Assembly: GCF_000373565.1 (NCBI RefSeq)
Contig: NZ_KB891813.1
Span: 1 to 64,000 of the forward strand
Direction of reading: 5' to 3'
From: Streptomyces sp. HmicA12
GTDB lineage: Bacteria; Actinomycetota; Actinomycetes; Streptomycetales; Streptomycetaceae
Length of the DNA stretch: 64,000 nt
This document shows, in pieces, positions 42,634 through 49,459 of the stretch. The notes beneath the pieces are model-generated. The model worked only from the letters and a program-made list of their open reading frames with translations. It did no database searches and was not told the DNA's origin. The position numbers were made by a program, and so were the translations under genes. Positions within the stretch are counted from its first letter, which is position 1. Every line of letters begins with the position of its first letter.

Positions 42634-43314
42634 ATGGAAACCCCGGCAGCTGTCATCGTCGCCATCGACGGACCCTCCGGCACGGGCAAGTCCAGCACGT
42701 CGAAGGCCGTCGCCGCGCAGCTCGGCCTGAGCTACCTGGACACCGGCGCCCAGTACCGGGCGATCACCTGGTGGATGGTGCACCACGGCATCGACCTGAC
42801 CGACCCGTCCGCCATCGCCGCGGTCGCCGGCAAGGCCGACATCGTCTCCGGCACCGACCCGGCCGCGCCCACCATCACGGTGGACGGCACGGACGTCGCG
42901 GGCCCGATCCGCACCACCGAGGTCACCTCGAAGGTCAGCGCCGTGAGCGCCGTCCCCGAGGTGCGCGCCCGGATCACCGAGCTGCAGCGCACCATCGCCA
43001 AGGGCGCCGAGCTCGGCATCGTCGTCGAGGGCCGTGACATCGGTACGACCGTGCTGCCCGACGCCGACCTCAAGATCTTCCTCACCGCCTCGCCCGAGGC
43101 CCGCGCCGCCCGTCGCTCCGGCGAGCTGAAGGGCGCCGACGTCAAGGCGACCCAGGAGGCGCTGGTCGCCCGCGACAAGGCGGACTCCAGCCGCAAGACG
43201 TCGCCGCTGGCCAAGGCCGGCGACGCCGTCGAGGTGGACACCACCGAGCTCACGCTCCAGCAGGTCATCGAGTGTGTCGTGACGCTGGTCGAGGAGAAGC
43301 GGGCCGCCAAGTGA
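42634..43314 (+). CDS. cmk: Cytidylate kinase
   Basis: The 226-residue kinase phosphorylates CMP and dCMP. P-loop IDGPSGTGKSSTSKAVAAQL, YLDTGAQYRAIT for the CMP site, EGRDIGTTVLPDADLKIFLTAS, and EARAARRSGELKG with the lid arginines are all typical. ATG 42634. The order rRNA pseudouridine synthase-cmk-der is the ancestral one, here split by five inserted transcription units between 35.9 and 42.5 kb. Its stop overlaps the next start by GTGA. Confidence 0.96.
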   Translation: METPAAVIVAIDGPSGTGKSSTSKAVAAQLGLSYLDTGAQYRAITWWMVHHGIDLTDPSAIAAVAGKADIVSGTDPAAPTITVDGTDVAGPIRTTEVTSKVSAVSAVPEVRARITELQRTIAKGAELGIVVEGRDIGTTVLPDADLKIFLTASPEARAARRSGELKGADVKATQEALVARDKADSSRKTSPLAKAGDAVEVDTTELTLQQVIECVVTLVEEKRAAK

Positions 43315-43958
43315 CCGATGCGCCCTCCGTGCGAGGCGCCGAGGTGGGGCGGCGCATCGGCGTCGGCCTGATGTACGGGCTGTGGAAGCCGCGCGTGCTC
43401 GGGTCGTGGCGGGTGCCCGCCACCGGCCCGGTGATCCTCGCCGTCAACCACTCCCACAACGTCGACGGCCCCATGGTCATGGGTGTCGCCCCGCGCCCGA
43501 CCCACTTCCTGATCAAGCAGGAGGCGTTCATCGGGCCGCTCGGCACCTTCCTCGAAGGCATCGGGCAGCTGAAGGTCGACCGGACCACCGCGGACCGCAA
43601 GGCCATCACCCGGGCCCTCGACGTCCTCACCGAGGGCGGCGTGCTCGGCATCTTCCCCGAGGGCACCCGGGGCGACGGCGACTTCGCGTCGCTGCGCGCC
43701 GGACTCTCGTACTTCGCGGTGCGCAGCGGGGCGCCGATCGTCCCGGTCGCCGTCCTGGGAAGCACGGAGAAGCGCGGACGGTTGATAAAGGGGCTGCCGC
43801 CGCTGCGCAGCCGGGTCGACGTCGTCTTCGGCGACCCGTTCGACGCGGGCGACGGCAGCGGACGGCGGACGCGCAAGGCGCTGGACGAGGCGACCGTGCG
43901 CATCCAGGAGCGGCTCACCGCCCATCTGGAGAACGCCAGGCGCCTGACCGGGCGCTGA
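43311..43958 (+). CDS. 1-acyl-sn-glycerol-3-phosphate acyltransferase family protein
   Basis: The 215-residue protein starts at GTG 43311 (GTGA with cmk). The PlsC-type motifs are NHSHNVDGPMVM (NHxxxxD), KQEAFIGPLGTFLEGIGQLKVDR, and LGIFPEGTRGDGDF. It probably acylates lysophosphatidate in the inner leaflet of the membrane, although substrate choice in this short PlsC group is uncertain. Placement between cmk and der is common in Streptomyces. Confidence 0.92.
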   Translation: MTDAPSVRGAEVGRRIGVGLMYGLWKPRVLGSWRVPATGPVILAVNHSHNVDGPMVMGVAPRPTHFLIKQEAFIGPLGTFLEGIGQLKVDRTTADRKAITRALDVLTEGGVLGIFPEGTRGDGDFASLRAGLSYFAVRSGAPIVPVAVLGSTEKRGRLIKGLPPLRSRVDVVFGDPFDAGDGSGRRTRKALDEATVRIQERLTAHLENARRLTGR

Positions 43959-44038
43959 GCGAGACTTTCAGTAGTGCGCGCATCCTTGGAGGGGTACGTG
44001 CACCGATCACCACGAATGAACGACGAGGTACGGACTTC

Positions 44039-45511
44039 ATGAACGACCAGATCCAGCCGGAGGGCTCGGCCGAGTACGAGCACGGGGCGCTTGGCGATGC
44101 CGAGTACGCGGAGTTCATGGAGCTCGCCGCCGAAGAGGGCTTCGACGTCGAGGACGTCGAGGGCGCGATCGAGGAGGCGGGCCACGGTCCGCTGCCCGTC
44201 CTCGCCGTCGTCGGCCGCCCGAACGTCGGCAAGTCGACGCTCGTGAACCGCATCATCGGCCGCCGCGAGGCCGTCGTCGAGGACAAGCCGGGCGTCACCC
44301 GCGACCGCGTCACCTACGAGGCCGAGTGGGCGGGCCGCCGCTTCAAGGTCGTCGACACCGGCGGCTGGGAGCAGGACGTGCTCGGCATCGACGCGTCGGT
44401 GGCCGCGCAGGCCGAGTACGCGATCGAGACCGCCGACGCCGTCGTCTTCGTCGTCGACTCCACGGTCGGCGTCACCGACACGGACGAGGCCGTCGTGCGC
44501 CTGCTGCGCAAGGCCGGCAAGCCCGTCGTGCTCTGCGCCAACAAGGTCGACGGCCCGTCCGGCGAGGCCGACGCCACCGCCCTGTGGTCGCTCGGCATCG
44601 GCGAGCCGCACCCGGTCTCCTCGCTGCACGGCCGTGGCACCGGCGACATGCTGGACGCGGTCATCGAGGCGCTGCCCGAGGCGCCCCCGCAGACCTTCGG
44701 CACAGCCGTCGGCGGCCCGCGCCGCATCGCCCTGATCGGCCGCCCGAACGTCGGCAAGTCCTCGCTCCTGAACAAGGTGGCCAACGAGGACCGCGTCGTC
44801 GTCAACGAGCTGGCGGGCACCACCCGCGACCCGGTCGACGAGCTGATCGAGCTCGGCGGCGTCACCTGGAAGTTCGTCGACACGGCGGGCATCCGCAAGC
44901 GCGTCCACCTCCAGCAGGGCGCCGACTACTACGCCTCGCTGCGCACCGCCGCCGCCGTCGAGAAGGCGGAGGTCGCGGTCATCCTGATCGACGCCTCCGA
45001 GTCGATCTCGATCCAGGACCAGCGGATCGTGACGATGGCGGTCGAGGCCGGCCGCGCGATCGTCGTCGCCTTCAACAAGTGGGACACCCTCGACGAGGAG
45101 CGCCGCTACTACCTGGAGCGCGAGATCGAGACCGAGCTCGGTCAGATCGCGTGGGCGCCCCGGGTGAACGTGTCGGCGCGCACCGGCCGCCACATGGAGA
45201 AGCTGGTCCCCGCGATCGAGACGGCGCTGGAGGGCTGGGAGACCCGTGTTCCCACGGGCCGCCTGAACGCCTTCCTAGGCGAGCTCGTCGCCGCCCACCC
45301 GCACCCGATCCGCGGCGGCAAGCAGCCCCGCATCCTCTTCGGGACGCAGGCCGGTACCAAGCCGCCGCGGTTCGTGCTCTTCGCCTCCGGCTTCATCGAG
45401 CACGGCTACCGCCGCTTCGTGGAGCGCCGTCTGCGCGAGGAGTTCGGCTTCGAGGGGACCCCGATCCACATCTCCGTGCGGGTGCGGGAGAAGCGCGGCA
45501 AGAAGAAGTAG
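44039..45511 (+). CDS. der: Ribosome-associated GTPase Der (EngA)
   Basis: The 490-residue protein has an acidic N-terminal extension of about 50 residues, then two tandem GTPase domains: G1 GRPNVGKST at about residue 59 with DKPGVTRDR and DTGGW, and G1 GRPNVGKSS near 235 with ELAGTTRDP and DTAGIRK; NKVD and NKWD are the guanine-specificity motifs. A KH-like domain follows, ending HISVRVREKRGKKK. Der is needed for 50S ribosome assembly. GAGG precedes ATG 44039 at a rather long distance. It is the last gene of the conserved block. Confidence 0.97.
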   Translation: MNDQIQPEGSAEYEHGALGDAEYAEFMELAAEEGFDVEDVEGAIEEAGHGPLPVLAVVGRPNVGKSTLVNRIIGRREAVVEDKPGVTRDRVTYEAEWAGRRFKVVDTGGWEQDVLGIDASVAAQAEYAIETADAVVFVVDSTVGVTDTDEAVVRLLRKAGKPVVLCANKVDGPSGEADATALWSLGIGEPHPVSSLHGRGTGDMLDAVIEALPEAPPQTFGTAVGGPRRIALIGRPNVGKSSLLNKVANEDRVVVNELAGTTRDPVDELIELGGVTWKFVDTAGIRKRVHLQQGADYYASLRTAAAVEKAEVAVILIDASESISIQDQRIVTMAVEAGRAIVVAFNKWDTLDEERRYYLEREIETELGQIAWAPRVNVSARTGRHMEKLVPAIETALEGWETRVPTGRLNAFLGELVAAHPHPIRGGKQPRILFGTQAGTKPPRFVLFASGFIEHGYRRFVERRLREEFGFEGTPIHISVRVREKRGKKK

Positions 45512-45531
45512 CCCGGCAAGAAGAAGTAGCC
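45496..45531 (+). repeat. 18-bp tandem duplication across the der stop codon
   Basis: CGGCAAGAAGAAGTAGCC occurs twice in direct tandem (45496-45513, 45514-45531). The first copy supplies the last codons and TAG of der; the second repeats them uselessly downstream. It is a recent slippage duplication. Confidence 0.95.
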
Positions 45532-45562
45532 CGGCTGTTACGGCAGTCGGCGCGTCGCGGGC

Positions 45563-45931
45563 TCAGCGCTCGCGGCGCGGTGCGGGCGGCAGCGCGGCCG
45601 GGAGGTGACCTCCCTGGTGGCCGTGGTGCCGCCCGTTCTGCTGCGGCTGCCAGTGCTGGTGCTGGAGTGCCGACGAGTAGTGCGGGGTGTGGTGGCGTGC
45701 GCCGTAGGGACCCGTGCCGAAGGCGGTGAACCCGAGATCCTCCTCGCCGCTGCGATCGCCCGGAAGCGCCCGGAAGGACCGGCGGTACTCCGAGTACAGG
45801 GCGTCATAGATGGGCGTGGGCGAAGAGCCGCCCGAGTGGGCGCCCGAGTGGTCCTCCGCGGGGCGCATCGACGGGATGTGGTTCTGGTACGGCTGACGCC
45901 GCACTGACGAGGTGGGGTCGTATGGGTGCAC
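45563..45931 (-). CDS. Hypothetical His/Tyr/Pro-rich protein
   Basis: The 122-residue product starts at GTG 45931 (MHPYDPTSS) and is mostly low-complexity: Tyr/Pro/Ser early (PTPIYDALYSEYRRSFRALPG in the middle is the most ordered part), then a His/Gln-rich tail (HHTPHYSSALQHQHWQPQQ). No domain is recognised. An in-frame ATG near residue 22 (MRPAEDHSG) is a possible shorter start. It is convergent with der and appears to have its own 125-bp upstream gap. Function unknown. Confidence 0.6.
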   Translation of the reverse strand: MHPYDPTSSVRRQPYQNHIPSMRPAEDHSGAHSGGSSPTPIYDALYSEYRRSFRALPGDRSGEEDLGFTAFGTGPYGARHHTPHYSSALQHQHWQPQQNGRHHGHQGGHLPAALPPAPRRER

Positions 45932-46056
45932 GTATGTGCCAACGACCCGGACCCCCGACGGATGCGCCCTTGGCCTCGGCTTTTCCCTGCTGTCAGCAGT
46001 GTGACCGGCGCATTCGTGGGGGTCCGGGTTGCTGTCTCCACCCGGTGCGGGACGGC

Positions 46057-46857
46057 TCAGGTGCCCGCCAGCGGCATCGCCGCGGCCACCAGTCGGCCGT
46101 TCGCCGCGGCCTTGTCGAGGGCGTCGCGCAGCAGGTCCTCACGGGCCTGCCGGCCGATCGAGCCGGCCGGGGCGGCGAAGACGAGCACGGTGTGCGTCTT
46201 GTTGGCGGCGGCCCGCCAGCTCTCGGTGACGAGCAGCGGCTGGTGCGCCTGCCACCAGGCGACCTGTGAGGGCGCGCCGCCGGTGCCGGGCTGCAGCACG
46301 GCGTGCAGCTGGCCCATGGCGAGCAGCACCGACCAGCCGTCGAGGGCGCGGGGGGCCTCGTTCAGCCCGGTGACCGGCATGAAGCCCTGCTCGATCAGGA
46401 GCGGCAGGAAGTCGTCGCCGCCGGACTCGGTGCCGGGCCGGGAGATGGGCCCGGTCGGCTCCACGACGAGCGCGGGGTGCAGCTCGCCCGCGATCAGGAC
46501 GAGGCCGCTGGTCACCCCGAGCACGGCCTGGGCCGGGGCGGCGCCGGGGATCTCGGCTGCCTCGGGGGCGGCGGGAGCGTCGGCACCGGTGAGGGAGCGG
46601 ACGGCACCCTGCAGTTGGTCCTCGGCGACCTGGACGACCTGCGAGGGCAGGCAGGTGGCGTGGGCGAAGGCGAGTACGGCGGTCTCGTCGCCGACGAAGA
46701 GAACCGTGCTGGTGCGGTCCTGCCCGGAGTCCCCGGGGGTGCGGCAGGACGTGCAGTCGTAGCTGCCCGGGGCGTTGTCCCCGGCGAGCAGCCGGTCGGC
46801 TTCTTCGTCGCCGATCTCGGCGCGTACGTCGGTGCTGACGTCGAGCAAGCGCGGCAC
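46057..46857 (-). CDS. Hypothetical protein with CxxC motif (SseB-like region possible)
   Basis: The 266-residue protein starts VPRLLDVSTDVRAEIGDEEADRLL at GTG 46857, with GAGGAG seven bases upstream. Near residue 33 it has YDCTSCRTPGDSGQD, a CxxC that might bind a metal, with another Cys at ATCLPSQ. The rest alternates strands and helices without a known catalytic motif (VLFVGDETAVLAFAHA, GFMPVTGLNEAPRALDGW). No signal peptide. It is common in Streptomyces near der, but unknown in function. Confidence 0.75.
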   Translation of the reverse strand: MPRLLDVSTDVRAEIGDEEADRLLAGDNAPGSYDCTSCRTPGDSGQDRTSTVLFVGDETAVLAFAHATCLPSQVVQVAEDQLQGAVRSLTGADAPAAPEAAEIPGAAPAQAVLGVTSGLVLIAGELHPALVVEPTGPISRPGTESGGDDFLPLLIEQGFMPVTGLNEAPRALDGWSVLLAMGQLHAVLQPGTGGAPSQVAWWQAHQPLLVTESWRAAANKTHTVLVFAAPAGSIGRQAREDLLRDALDKAAANGRLVAAAMPLAGT

Positions 46858-46995
46858 GGGTGGCTCCTCAGGATCGGTCTTGGGCTGATAAAGGGACAAC
46901 GGACGATCTGTGGCCGGAGTCACGCCCGGAACCGAACGGAATCCACCCATCCGACGCAGACCGTGAGAGCCCACCCGGAATCTGTCACTCCATGC

Positions 46996-47022
46996 CAACT
47001 TGTAGGAATTCCAAGCAAGTTG
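46996..47022. promoter_or_regulatory. Nested palindrome upstream of rpf-like gene
   Basis: CAACTTG and CAAGTTG (46996-47002, 47016-47022) flank GGAATTCC (47005-47012). This A+T-richer symmetric site is in the 391-bp divergent gap between the hypothetical gene at 46057 and the Rpf gene at 47249, and is a candidate operator. The remainder of the gap (46858-46995, 47023-47154) shows nothing I can name; no c-di-AMP (ydaO-type) riboswitch pattern was recognised. Confidence 0.45.
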
Positions 47023-47154
47023 AAGAGGTGAGGTGAGTCACAGATCGACGAGGCGCCAGGTCGACAAATCATGAAATAAGGGAATTAAGTGGGTGGCTTG
47101 AACTCGTCGCTACTTCTGGTAACGGTCAACTGGCCTGGCGTGACGGGGCGTTGG

Positions 47155-47184
47155 TTGATGTCGCCCCCTTGAGCTCCCTAGATT
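47155..47184 (+). promoter_or_regulatory. Promoter of the Rpf-LysM gene at 47249
   Basis: TTGATG (47155-47160), an 18-bp spacer and TAGATT (47179-47184) form a fair vegetative promoter. The start would be near 47191, leaving a leader of about 58 bases with a GAGAGGGA ribosome-binding site. Confidence 0.5.
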
Positions 47185-47248
47185 CCACCGCCGTCTGCAA
47201 CGAGCAGTCCACAAGAGACCCACTAGAGGTCCACGAGAGGGATTACTC

Positions 47249-47860
47249 ATGTCCGTGCCGATTCGTACGGCTCGAACGACAGCGGTTATGGCCGGGGCGG
47301 CCCTGCTCGCCCCGTTAGGTCTTCTGGCGACGGCCGGCTCCGCCCACGCGGCGGGCTCCGGCGTCTGGGACCGCATCGCCCGCTGCGAGAGCGGCGGCAA
47401 CTGGCACATCAACACCGGCAACGGCTACTACGGAGGACTCCAGTTCTCCGCCGGAACCTGGCGCGCGTACGGCGGAGGGGCCTACGCGTCGACGGCCGAC
47501 CGGGCCAGCAGGTCCCAGCAGATAGCCGTCGCCACCAAGGTGCAGCGCGCACAGGGCTGGGGCGCCTGGCCCACCTGTTCCGCGCGGGCCGGGGCCTACG
47601 GCAGCGCGCCGTCGGTGACCCCGCAGAAGGCGACGCCGAAGAAGGCGGCGCCCAAGTACGACAAGGTGAAGCGTGCTTCGGAGCATGCCACCCGCGGCAC
47701 CACCCGGCGGGGCGGATACGTCGTCCGCGGCGGCGACACCCTCGGTGGCATCGCGGCGGCCCACGGCAGCACCTGGCAGCGCCTGTACACCGTCAACAAG
47801 GCGGTGGTCGGCGGCGATCCCGATCTGATCGTGCCGGGGCAGCGGCTGCTGATCCGGTAG
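47249..47860 (+). CDS. Secreted Rpf-domain and LysM protein with TTA codon
   Basis: The 203-residue protein has a signal peptide ending in SAHA (about residue 34), a resuscitation-promoting-factor domain with the catalytic Glu in ARCESGGNW, YYGGLQFSAGTW and WPTCS, a Lys-rich linker, and a C-terminal LysM (YVVRGGDTLGGIAAAHG). Rpf enzymes cleave peptidoglycan during spore germination and growth in Streptomyces. Leu23 in the signal peptide is encoded by TTA (47315-47317), the rare codon read by the bldA tRNA, so translation is probably developmentally timed. Confidence 0.93.
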   Translation: MSVPIRTARTTAVMAGAALLAPLGLLATAGSAHAAGSGVWDRIARCESGGNWHINTGNGYYGGLQFSAGTWRAYGGGAYASTADRASRSQQIAVATKVQRAQGWGAWPTCSARAGAYGSAPSVTPQKATPKKAAPKYDKVKRASEHATRGTTRRGGYVVRGGDTLGGIAAAHGSTWQRLYTVNKAVVGGDPDLIVPGQRLLIR

Positions 47861-47982
47861 CGCGGAGGCCGCGAGGGAGGGTGCGCCGTGGTCCCGTCCG
47901 CTCGGTCCGCCGACCGGGTGGGGCCGCGGCCGGTGCGGCGCGGCATCGGTGGCGGCCCGGGCCCGCTGCTTAGCGTGACGCG

Positions 47983-48825
47983 ATGCGCCTCACGTCCAAG
48001 ATCTCCGCGGCCTTCGTGGCCGCGCTGCTCGCCGCGGTCCTCGCGCCGGTCGCCGGGGCGGGTGCCGCGGCACCGCCGCCCGCCCCGGGAGGCCGCTCGG
48101 TCGTCGGCATCAAGCCCTACGACTGCGCCAGGACCCAGTGGCCGTGGGACTGTCTCGCCCAGTGCGAGAGCAGCGGCCGCTGGCACGCGAACACCGGCAA
48201 CTCCTACTACGGCGGTCTCCAGTTCTGGCAGCCGACCTGGGAGGAGCACGGCGGCCTCGCCTACGCGCCGCGCGCCGACCTCGCCACCCGTGCCGAACAG
48301 ATCAAGGTCGCCGAGGAGGTGCTGCGCAGGCAGGGCTGGAAGGCGTGGCCCTCCTGCTCGAAGGCCTTCCGGCTCGACGGGCGGATCCATGTGGTGCAGC
48401 GCGGGGAGACGCTGGGCTCGATCGCACGCCGGTTCAAGGTCAAGGGCGGCTGGCAGGCGCTGTACAAGGCGAACCGGGACATGATCGGGCCGCACCCGGA
48501 CCGGTTGAACGTGGGCACGATGCTGCTCATTCCGGAGGCCGCGAAGAAGACTTCGAAGACGAAGGCGCCGAAGACGAAGACTCCGAAGACGAAGACTCCG
48601 AAGGTGAAGCCGGCTAAGGCGAAGGCCTCGAAGGCGGGGTCTGCGAAGGTGAAGGCCCCGAAGGCGAAACCTGCGACGACGCAGCCTCCGACGACACGGC
48701 CGCCGAAGACGAAGCCGCCGAAGACGAAGCCTCTGGTGACGCCGCCTCCGGAGGCGAAGACTCCCAAGGTGAAGGTTCCGAAGGGCGGGGCGTCGGAGGC
48801 GGCCGTTCGGTCGCCTCTCCGCTGA
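47983..48825 (+). CDS. Second secreted Rpf-domain and LysM protein with Lys/Pro-rich tail
   Basis: The 280-residue protein starts MRLTSKISAAFVAALLAAVLA, a signal peptide. The Rpf domain has CLAQCESSGRWHANTG with the catalytic Glu and YYGGLQFWQPTW; a LysM (IHVVQRGETLGSIARRFKV) follows at about residue 133. The last 90 residues are Lys/Thr/Pro repeats (APKTKTPKTKTPK), a wall-binding or spacer arm. The 3' 212 bases overlap the end of the convergent LivF gene. It is 122 bases after the first Rpf gene, likely a paralogue from tandem duplication. Confidence 0.9.
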   Translation: MRLTSKISAAFVAALLAAVLAPVAGAGAAAPPPAPGGRSVVGIKPYDCARTQWPWDCLAQCESSGRWHANTGNSYYGGLQFWQPTWEEHGGLAYAPRADLATRAEQIKVAEEVLRRQGWKAWPSCSKAFRLDGRIHVVQRGETLGSIARRFKVKGGWQALYKANRDMIGPHPDRLNVGTMLLIPEAAKKTSKTKAPKTKTPKTKTPKVKPAKAKASKAGSAKVKAPKAKPATTQPPTTRPPKTKPPKTKPLVTPPPEAKTPKVKVPKGGASEAAVRSPLR

Positions 48826-49459
48826 ACACCACAGTTCCGCGCCCGAGTTCGTACACCATGACTGCCGCACCGTCGGTCGCCCCCGTGCGCAGACCGGGCG
48901 GCAGCCGCTGTTCGGCGACGACCACGCAGGCGTCGAGGGTGCGCAGCAACGCGTAGGTGCGGGCGGCGACTTGGGGTGACATGCCCTGGGCCGGTTCGTC
49001 GACCAGGACGACGCGGGCGCGGGAGAGCGGGGCGCGGCTCAGGGCCAGCATGCGCTGTTCGCCACCGGAGAGGGTGGCGGCGCGGCGGTCCAGGAGCGGG
49101 CGCAGCTCCGGGTACGTGTCGAGGGCCGGAGCGAAATCCCTGACAGGGGAGGCCAGTTGGAGGTTCTCGGCGACGGTGAGTCCGGCGAAGACGGCCTGTC
49201 GGTCGGGGATGAAGCACAGGCCCGCGGCGGCGCGGGCGTGGGCCGGGTGCCGGGTGACGTCGGCGCCGTCCCAGACGACGGAGCCGGAGGTGAGGGGGAG
49301 GGTGCCCGCAAGGGCGCGCAGGGCGGTGGTGCGGCCCGAGCCGTTGCGGCCGAGCAAAACGGTGACGGTGCGGGCGGGAGCGGCGACGGTGATGCCGTGC
49401 AGGGCTTCGAGGGGGCCGTAGTGGGCGTGGGCGGCGCGGAGTTGGATGCCGTGGGTCAT
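48614..49459 (-). CDS. livF: Branched-chain amino acid-type ABC ATPase (LivF-like) with long tail
   Basis: The protein has 281 residues from ATG 49459, which overlaps the stop of the fused LivHMG gene (ATGA). The P-loop is GRNGSGRTT, with Arg43 in place of the catalytic Lys, the signature LSGGEQRMLAL, Walker B VVLVDEPAQGMS, and VVVAEQ. The family norm is about 235; here about 70 extra residues, Ser/Pro/Glu/Ala-rich, are read from the strand opposite the Rpf Lys/Pro tail. Substrate is not certain; amino acids, urea or amides are possible for this importer class. Confidence 0.88.
   Translation of the reverse strand: MTHGIQLRAAHAHYGPLEALHGITVAAPARTVTVLLGRNGSGRTTALRALAGTLPLTSGSVVWDGADVTRHPAHARAAAGLCFIPDRQAVFAGLTVAENLQLASPVRDFAPALDTYPELRPLLDRRAATLSGGEQRMLALSRAPLSRARVVLVDEPAQGMSPQVAARTYALLRTLDACVVVAEQRLPPGLRTGATDGAAVMVYELGRGTVVFSGEATERPPPTPRPSEPSPWESSPPEAASPEASSSAASSSAAVSSEAASSQVSPSGPSPSQTPPSRPSP

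Noticed and set aside
46858..47248. Possible c-di-AMP riboswitch before the Rpf gene
   Set aside because: Streptomyces rpfA genes can have one, but I could not find the conserved blocks, and the proposed leader is only about 58 bases.
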